From NCBI GenBank assembly GCA_015501055.1, contig JADNYV010000066.1, positions 111,207-175,206 on the forward strand: a stretch of DNA of 64,000 nt, read 5' to 3'. The position numbers and the translations under genes were made by a program. The DNA comes from Mucidula mucida (Eukaryota > Basidiomycota > Agaricomycetes > Agaricales > Physalacriaceae). Shown one piece after another: positions 58,074 to 64,000 of this stretch. The notes beneath the pieces were generated by a model. It worked only from the letters and a program-made list of their open reading frames with translations, searched no databases and was not told where the DNA came from. The number at the start of each line of letters is the position of its first letter. Within the stretch, counting starts at the first letter, position 1.

Positions 58074-58713
58074 ATGGCTCCCGAACCCATCAACAGTCTC
58101 GCTGATTTCCAGAAGATCGTGAGTTGCTCGAGACGTGGTACAAACCTCCGCTAATTGTCTATATTCTGCAGATTAACGGCGATAAGCCTGCCGTCATCGA
58201 CTTTTGGGCAACATGGTGTGGCCCGTGCAGAATGATCTCTCCCATCTTCAAGAAGTTTGCCGAACAAGAACCATACTCAGGTGTCGGATTCTACACCGTC
58301 GACGTTGATGAGCAGCCCGACATCTCGCAAGAGGTCCAGGTCACTGCTGTAAGTAACCCAATGCATGGCGAAAAGCGATATTTCTGACAAAGAATTGCTT
58401 AGATGCCTACTTTCCTCGCGTTCAAGGGCGGAAACAAGATCGGGCAATCTATGGGTGCCATTCCTGCCAATCTGCAGGTGTGTAGCGCTATTACGGGTGC
58501 TGATTTCGATATCTGAAACCGCGTATTTTAGGCTCTTGTGAAGACTGCTGCAGAGGCTGTCACTCCTGAGGCTGCTGCCACTCCTGCTCCCGGAGCGCCT
58601 CCCGCTGAAGCGGCAACCGATGTACCCGCCGCCCAAGGTGCGTTACTTCGTTTAGCAAGTCACTCTCATATACTTAACTAGGATCTCTAGCTGTTGAAGA
58701 GCCCAAGGCATGA
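58074..58713 (+). CDS. TRX1: Thioredoxin with a C-terminal extension
   Basis: Cytosolic disulphide reductase. MAPEPINSLADFQKI, then DKPAVIDFWATWCGPCRMIS with the intact WCGPC active site, PIFKKFAEQEPYSGVGFYTV, DVDEQPDISQEVQVTAMPTF (cis-Pro) and LAFKGGNKIGQSMGAIPANL. After the usual end (ALVKTAAEA) there is an extra Ala/Pro-rich tail: VTPEAAATPAPGAPPAEAAT, then DVPAAQAVEEPKA. The tail is unusual for classical thioredoxins of about 105 residues and adds about 35. Five exons. The ATG is in a strong CCACCACC context. Confidence 0.95.
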
Positions 58714-59248
58714 TTAGAAGTCTCAAACTGTACACTTATCGCTATTCATATGTAATCCGAATTTTGTTGCCACATACGTCTCCTTGCGGTCCATCGATTT
58801 GGTCGGACAGTGGTCACTACTGCACTCTAGTTCGGATGCATGTCAACAAGGAAAAGAAAGTTCCTGCACTTGCGGCGTTGATCACAAAATTCGGTGCATG
58901 AGTTTAATGCATGATATCTATCATTCTTTCCGTTGCTTCCGCTGGAAGTTGAAGATTAAGATAAGATGAGCATTCTGGAGGCAAGGTTAAGAATAAGGTC
59001 AAATTCAAGATCTTCAGTCTTCACGTATCCTTCTTGGCGCGGTATTACCTCAAGCAAAACGCTGGTGTCACTGATGTGCAGCGCGCCTCTACAAAATAAA
59101 TTGCCTGCAGAATGCCGGCCGGCACATCAACTCGGTTCTGTCGCTTACCACCACCATCTGCTCGTTCCTCTTTGTACGTGACTGCAACCGTATTCTTGGC
59201 GACGACTAAAGCAGATTCAGTCCAACCTTTCCCGGATACCCTCGCAAA
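58714..59248. other. Intergenic
   Basis: About 535 bp between TRX1 and the RBM25-like gene; nothing assignable. Confidence 0.5.
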
Positions 59249-61316
59249 ATGCAACCCTTTCCAAACCGAATGGGACTTGGTCTGTCTCCCCCTCTGCCGT
59301 CGTTTGGCCAAGGACCCTCAATGTCTGCTCTCGCACAGCAGCAGGCCCAGCGAAATATGCACTTTGTCCCGCCTCAGGCCCAGAAGTTCACCACTCTCTT
59401 CATCGGCTCCATATCAGGTGGCATCCAAGATTCCTTTCTTAACCAGCTCCTCGATGTGTGTAACGTTCCGTACATTATACCGACTTTTTCTGACAAAATG
59501 TTGCATAGGCCTGCGGTCCAATAAAATCTTTCAAGCGATTGATTACACCGGCCAACAAGCCCCAAGGTTTGGCTTTGCGGAATTTGAGGAACCGGACGCT
59601 GCGTTGCGCGCCATAGAATTGTTGAATGGTGTCGAGCTTCCGGCATTGGAGGACGGATGTGCCAATAAAAAGCTACTGGTGCGTCTTATAATCCTTTTCG
59701 TCCCTAGTGCTCGCCCACGTCGACTCGCATCTAGGTCAAAGCAGACGAAAAGACCCGCGCATTCCTCGATGCATATCAATCACAGCGGATGTTGACAAAC
59801 GTGCGTTCTATCCATTCTTCCTTCGCATTATATTTATGTTCCCGTAGCTCGACGAAGCAAAGCAAAAAGACTCCAAATCCAGAATCGCAGCTCTCGTCGA
59901 CCAAATCAACAAAACCTCTGAAGACGCAGCCAACCAGGGCCTCATTGACCGCGAAAAATATGTTATTCCTCCTCATCTCCACGACCTGCAAGAAGCCGAC
60001 CTCCCAGAGACGCAGCGCGGGCTTGTCATTTCCGAAATAGCGCAATTCCGTGAAAGGGCGGCCAAAAGGGAACGCGAAAAACTGCGAGAGGCCATGCCGC
60101 CGGTGACCCCCAGTGGACCAAAGATGCGTGAGTGGGGCAAGCCACAGCAACAACAGAGTCAGCCCTCTCCCCAGGCCTTTGGCAAAGGAGTACAAGGATA
60201 TAGCAAACCTGTTGGCTTTGTCAAGGCGGGTGGTGGCGATACCGACAGGTCAACTCCCAGAAGAACGGACGAGGAAATGGAGCGCGAGCGGAAGGAGGCG
60301 CGGAAACGGGACGAAGAAGTGTCATTCAGAGACGTCCGTTTCATTGATCCTTTTCTTTCCATTTTCTGACATTTGTACAGCGGAACGACGTTATGAGCCT
60401 CGGGAACGATCTCGTATCAATGCTCTAGAACGAGCCATATATCGAGTGCAGGCCAATAAAGAAGCAGAGGAGCGCGACCGAATAGAGATGCGCGCCCGCC
60501 TCGACGTCTGGGATGACGATGAAAGTGACGAGGTTTTCTACGTCGACCGCGCCCGGTGGCGCCAGCTTCGCGCGCGTCGTCTGGAAGCTGAGGAAGCTGC
60601 AGACGCAAAGTCGCGGCGGTTCGAGGAGCAGGAAGCAGAGAATTTGCGCCGCGAGTCTGAAGACTTTTTGGCACGCAGATGGACGAGATGCAGGCTCTTG
60701 CGGAGGAGCAGCGCAAGGCGGCATGCTGCTTGATGACGGAGCACCGCTCAAACTGACGGTGACTATGGCGAAAGAGAAGGAGGAGATCAAGGAGAAGATG
60801 GAAAAGGCGACAGTGTTTGCGCAGGACGAGGAGGACGAGGATGCGGTCAAGAAACGCAAGGTACCGCTGGTGAAACTTGACTTCAGCGTGGCGGAGAGCG
60901 GGGAGCAGGCGCGCGAGGCTGGAAAAGATCCGGCAAAGTGTGCCGACGGACAAGGAGACGTTATTCAAGTCCAAGGTTCGGTGGGACGGGTTGTCGGATG
61001 TGATGATTGACAGGAAGTTGGAGCCGCTGGTGAAGCGATTGATGATCAAATACCTCGGTGAGATGGAAGAGGAAGATCTGATCATGTTTGTTTTGGAGCA
61101 TCTCAAGGATCATAAAGGTCCGCAGAAGCTTGTCGAAGGGCTTGAACCGGTATGTGCGCTGTTTTTATTCAATCATCATACTGACTTCGAGTGCAGGTGC
61201 TCGAGGAGGAAGCCATTGAGCTTGTAGTGAGCGTGTGGCGGCAAGTCATTTTTGAGAGCATGGCGTATGGGGAAGGGCTGCATAGCGAGAAGGTGTTTGT
61301 CGATTCTGCGGTTTAG
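59249..61316 (+). CDS. RBM25: RBM25-like splicing factor (RRM + PWI), with frameshifts
   Basis: Nuclear U1 snRNP-associated splicing regulator. MQPFPNRMGLGLSPPLPS, then the RRM: FTTLFIGSISGGIQDSFLNQ, LLDACGPIKSFKRLI, PRFGFAEFEEPDAALRAIEL, LNGVELPALEDG and KKLLVKADEKTRAFLDAYQ. An Arg/Glu-rich coiled middle follows (RTDEEMERERKEARKRDEE, RALERAIYRVQANKEAEERD-like; seen as INALERAIYRVQANKEAEER). The C-terminal PWI domain reads KVRWDGLSDVMIDRKLEPLV, KRLMIKYLGEMEEEDLIMFV, LEHLKDHKGPQKLVEGLEPV and LEEEAIELVVSVWRQVIFES. The reading frame jumps three times with no intron: about 60675, 60720 and 60917. Each is repaired conceptually by one or two missing bases. Sequencing error is likelier than a pseudogene because both domains are well conserved. 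Confidence 0.87.
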
Positions 61317-61945
61317 GTGCGTAGCCATCCGAGTATATTTGAGGAGTACAAGGTCTTGCTATCGCGCCGAGGCGAGGTCGAAGAGGGCGGACTAGGTGTG
61401 GTTATGTCGCCGTGAGTTTCATCATTTGAATGCTGTTAATAATGATTATTTCGTTTCTTTGCCTTGATGCTATCTCTTGTTTGATTGATGCGAGTTTGAT
61501 CGATGCTTGGCTTTGGCTACGATGTCGTATGCTGAAGCAATGAAATCTACATTTACAACGGGCGCATTTGCCAACTCACTGTCATGTTGACGCGAGGTCT
61601 CGATTACAAGACAGAGAATGTGCTGCACATTGCGTTTGATGGGGCCGTAGAGACGTAGTATACGGTACAGATAAGAATTGCTTCATGGCAAGGCGACTGA
61701 AAAGCGACTCTCACCGTCACGCAGCCTACACGAACGACTCCGACTGGGAACGAAGCAACTCGCTCTCTTCAAGGGCAACACCCACACCCATAACCACGCA
61801 AGTGCATCGTCCCACCTCCTCAACCACTCTTGTCTCCTCCACCACCGGCGTATGGAGGATGCAGACCGAACACTGCAAAGTCAGGCACCACTAAACTCCC
61901 ACGCTTCTCAACGTGTTCTTCAACCTCCTCTTTCGTCCCTTCATC
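61317..61945. other. Intergenic or unrecognised 5' exon of the HNH gene
   Basis: About 630 bp. An open stretch at 61685-61894 starting MARRLKSDSHRHAAY could be a 5' exon of the following gene, but I found no homology to support it. Confidence 0.4.
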
Positions 61946-63182
61946 ATGTCTGGCGGTGACTTCCGTCCAGTACATTTCGAATCAACATGTACTATCCTCA
62001 CATGCACGTCTGAGGAATTCCAAGACATGTACAATGATGCGAATCTTGACGACGACGTGTTGCTAAACATAATCCGGACGTACCACGATGAACTAGTCGC
62101 TGCCAATCTGGATAAACTGCTGCAAGGCATGCTTCTTCACGCCCGACTCGCGCCGGGCGGCGCTATGTGGCTGTTGCGCTGCATATTGCGCATCGCAAAG
62201 GCGCGGATGCCGTCGTTGGCGTGGCTCGGGCGTGGATGGATCATCTATTCCTCATGAGTCAGTTTTTTTACACTCTATGCCCAGTTTATAAGTAATGAAT
62301 CCTGAGCAAGAAGGTTTTTTGTTATAGTGCTCTCCATCTCCCGAGCTTCCTACAAAGTTGAGACGCCCACCTTTGACGAGCGTGATAGTTCAGAGCTGAG
62401 AGCCACGGTCCGTATTCATATGACAGCAAACTGATTTCTTATGCATCATCCAGCTAGGTGTCCGTGAGGGCTACCGATGCGCCATCACGCGCTCTTTCGA
62501 TAGACAGCGAGTTTTGGAGCTTATGGCGGAGGGTAGAGAGGATGAGATCCCTGAAGCACCGCAGAGTGTCATGGCTGCGGTGCACATCATGCCGTTGTTG
62601 CTCAACAGTTTCATAGATAGATCCACGACGGTATGTTGTTACCTAGTACAGTTTTTTTGCTTCCTCAGCTCAAGTCGGTTTTGTTTTCAACAGGAAAGAG
62701 CCCGCACATGGGACATGCTTCGCTCATGGACAGGTCTCGACATGACCGCGTCTGATATCCACACGCCCGCCAACACTATCCTGATGACGCTCGCCGAACA
62801 CCTTGCATTCGCAAGGTTCCAGTTGTACTTTGACAAAGAAGCTGTAGGTGAAAACGTTCTTTGTTTTATCCCGAGCGCTCATCATAATATGTTATAGTTT
62901 CCCAATGAACCGAACAAATACAGAGTGCGGCCTATTATGCGTGGCTTGTATATGAGCTCTGGGAAAAGGGAAGCAGATGTGGAATTCAACACAATGTCCG
63001 AGGTGGACCCTCCGAATCCGGATTTCTTGAGGATACATGCCGCCTTTGCAAAGGTGCTGCATCTCAGCGGGGCCGCAGACCGGTTTGAGTGGGATGATGA
63101 TGATGAACGAGAACTTGACCCCCACCGGACCTTTGATTTTGCTCAGGATCTTAGCCGTCGTCTAGTCATCTCTGCAATGTAG
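61946..63182 (+). CDS. HNH_2-domain protein with one frameshift
   Basis: Agaricomycete-type protein with an HNH nuclease domain. MSGGDFRPVHFESTCTILTC, then EFQDMYNDANLDDDVLLNII. RRYVAVALHIAHRKGADAVV continues in another frame after a shift at about 62155 (one base missing in a C/G run). HNH_2 core: LGVREGYRCAITRSFDRQRV (first zinc/metal Cys) and SVMAAVHIMPLLLNSF (AxHIxP histidine), followed by WDMLRSWTGLDM. The C-terminal part FARFQLYFDKEAFPNEPNKY and HAAFAKVLHLSGAADRFEWD ends LSRRLVISAM. These genes are multicopy in mushrooms; their role is unknown (suggested nuclease). Start uncertain; an upstream exon is possible. Confidence 0.8.
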
Positions 63183-63404
63183 ACGAGTTTCCCTTTTGCG
63201 ATGAGTTGACATTGGAGTGGACAATACTAAAGGCATATGGATGTACTAGTAGGATAGGACATCAGAAGTAGCCTACCAAGTCCTTCCGTCGCAACTCAGA
63301 ACTGCGGGGAGGGGGGTCCTAGATAACGCACATGATGATGCACGTCAATGAAGCTGTTGAGATGAAAGATTATAATAGCTCCTCAAGTTTCATGTTAAGA
63401 AGCG
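63183..63404. other. Short intergenic stretch before tRNA
   Basis: Nothing assignable. Confidence 0.5.
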
Positions 63405-63510
63405 TCGGATATGGTGTAACGGCTAACATTAGCGCCTCTCATGAACCATCAGGTCGTTCATTCTCCGCGGCAGTGCGCGCTAGCTCGGGGTTCGATTCCC
63501 CGTATCCGAA
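63405..63510 (+). tRNA. tRNA-Glu (anticodon CUC) with a 34-nt intron
   Basis: Acceptor stem TCGGATA/TATCCGA is fully paired with discriminator A. D arm GTGT-AACGGCTA-ACAT. Anticodon stem AGCGC/GCGCT. Anticodon loop C-T-CTC-A then intron. Variable AGCT. T arm CGGGG-TTCGATT-CCCCG. Exon 1 is 63405-63441; the intron 63442-63475 lies at the canonical 37/38 position; exon 2 is 63476-63510. The mature RNA is 72 nt before CCA addition. A and B box sequences for Pol III are present (TGTAACGGCTA and GGTTCGATTCC). It decodes GAG. Confidence 0.93.
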
Positions 63511-64000
63511 ATAAAGATTGTTTACTTTGATTTATGCCGGTACGTGTCTAAAGTGGCGCAGCCGTCAAGCGGGCAGTTTTTCGTCTATTTGAATTTTATA
63601 CTGCTCAAGAGCTGTTGCCTCAGGCAACAGCTTTACCCTATCCTTTTACTACTTACACGGTCCGTCCTTAGCTATTCAGTTGGTGTAGGCGGAATCTAAG
63701 TAACATTGTAACAGTCTCAGGAATGGGACAAACAAGTCGTGCCAGCGACGCGTTGAGTGCAGCCCATGGGCGGAAGTCTGTTCATTGTTCCCAAAGAATG
63801 TACGTGTTGATGCAGTAGCAGCCATTACTTTCGACTATCATAAAGTCTGCCGAAGACAATTCGTCGTGGATTATCGCAAGCGGGGCGACGATATAATCCT
63901 ATATTTGCCCACCTTTCATCGAAAACAAAACAGCTCCAATAGTCGTCCAACTCGCAGACTAAACACTCATTGCAGGAATTACAGTGCATAAAATATCGTG
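63511..64000. other. Region after tRNA to window end
   Basis: No gene is recognised. It holds an exact hairpin at 63610-63632 and ends in unassigned sequence; a weak open stretch at 63785-63991 is not supported. Confidence 0.5.
63610..63632. repeat. Perfect 11-bp inverted repeat
   Basis: AGCTGTTGCCT and its complement AGGCAACAGCT separated by a single C. It could form a tight hairpin 100 bp after the tRNA. Function unknown. Confidence 0.7.

Noticed and set aside
60417..61106. 229-codon minus-strand open stretch
   Set aside because: Antisense of the charged RBM25-like coding region; its length reflects GC-rich codon composition.

Overview
The window is nuclear DNA of a filamentous basidiomycete, most likely an Agaricomycete. 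Genes are dense and lie on both strands. They carry many short introns (about 50-60 bp), often with GTRNGT donors. Several families are typical of that class: a 7-TM integral membrane family, WDR59 with its basidiomycete N-terminus, an HNH_2 protein, a CFEM protein, and secreted GH12, GH92 and GH105 enzymes. I named no species because nothing in the sequence fixes one.

Layout: 1-9.8 kb holds an MFS sugar transporter (cut by the left edge), COQ8, a basidiomycete membrane protein and a tandem pair of calmodulin genes. 9.8-17.7 kb holds secreted carbohydrate enzymes (GH92 alpha-mannosidase, GH12 endoglucanase, GH105 unsaturated rhamnogalacturonyl hydrolase) and a small hydrophilic protein. 18.5-23.4 kb holds RAX1 (RGS plus membrane segments), complex I subunit NDUFA2 and the PTR2 peptide transporter. 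23.3-28.4 kb is a rearranged stretch: two ~0.5 kb direct copies of the PTR2-3'/GRX4-3' junction flank ~4.1 kb of captured gene pieces. These are a kelch gene broken by a 1,019-bp inverted-repeat element, the tail of a carboxylesterase gene and an LSM6 fragment. 28.3-38.9 kb holds GRX3/4, a small protein, a 5-oxoprolinase reduced to its HyuB half, UBR7/Mlo2, an NHA1-type Na+/H+ antiporter, a TA-flanked MITE-like element and a CFEM protein. 39-48.4 kb is a local family cluster of two intact kelch-type genes facing two tandem carboxylesterase genes. It contains the likely paralogous source of the block captured at 24-27 kb. 50-64 kb holds a hypothetical protein, WDR59/Mtc5 (SEA/GATOR2), a Sec14-like protein, thioredoxin, an RBM25-like splicing protein and an HNH protein (both with apparent frameshifts), and an intron-containing tRNA-Glu(CUC).

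The single-copy genes are mostly housekeeping and independent, with no biosynthetic cluster. Their themes are quinone biosynthesis and respiration (COQ8, NDUFA2), redox and iron handling (GRX3/4, TRX), nutrient uptake and TORC1 signalling (sugar and peptide transporters, WDR59), and plant-polymer breakdown. The unusual biology is genomic: serial duplication, gene conversion and element insertion around the kelch/carboxylesterase pair. Gene ends given are coding start to stop; introns were placed by eye from GT/GC-AG sites and protein continuity.
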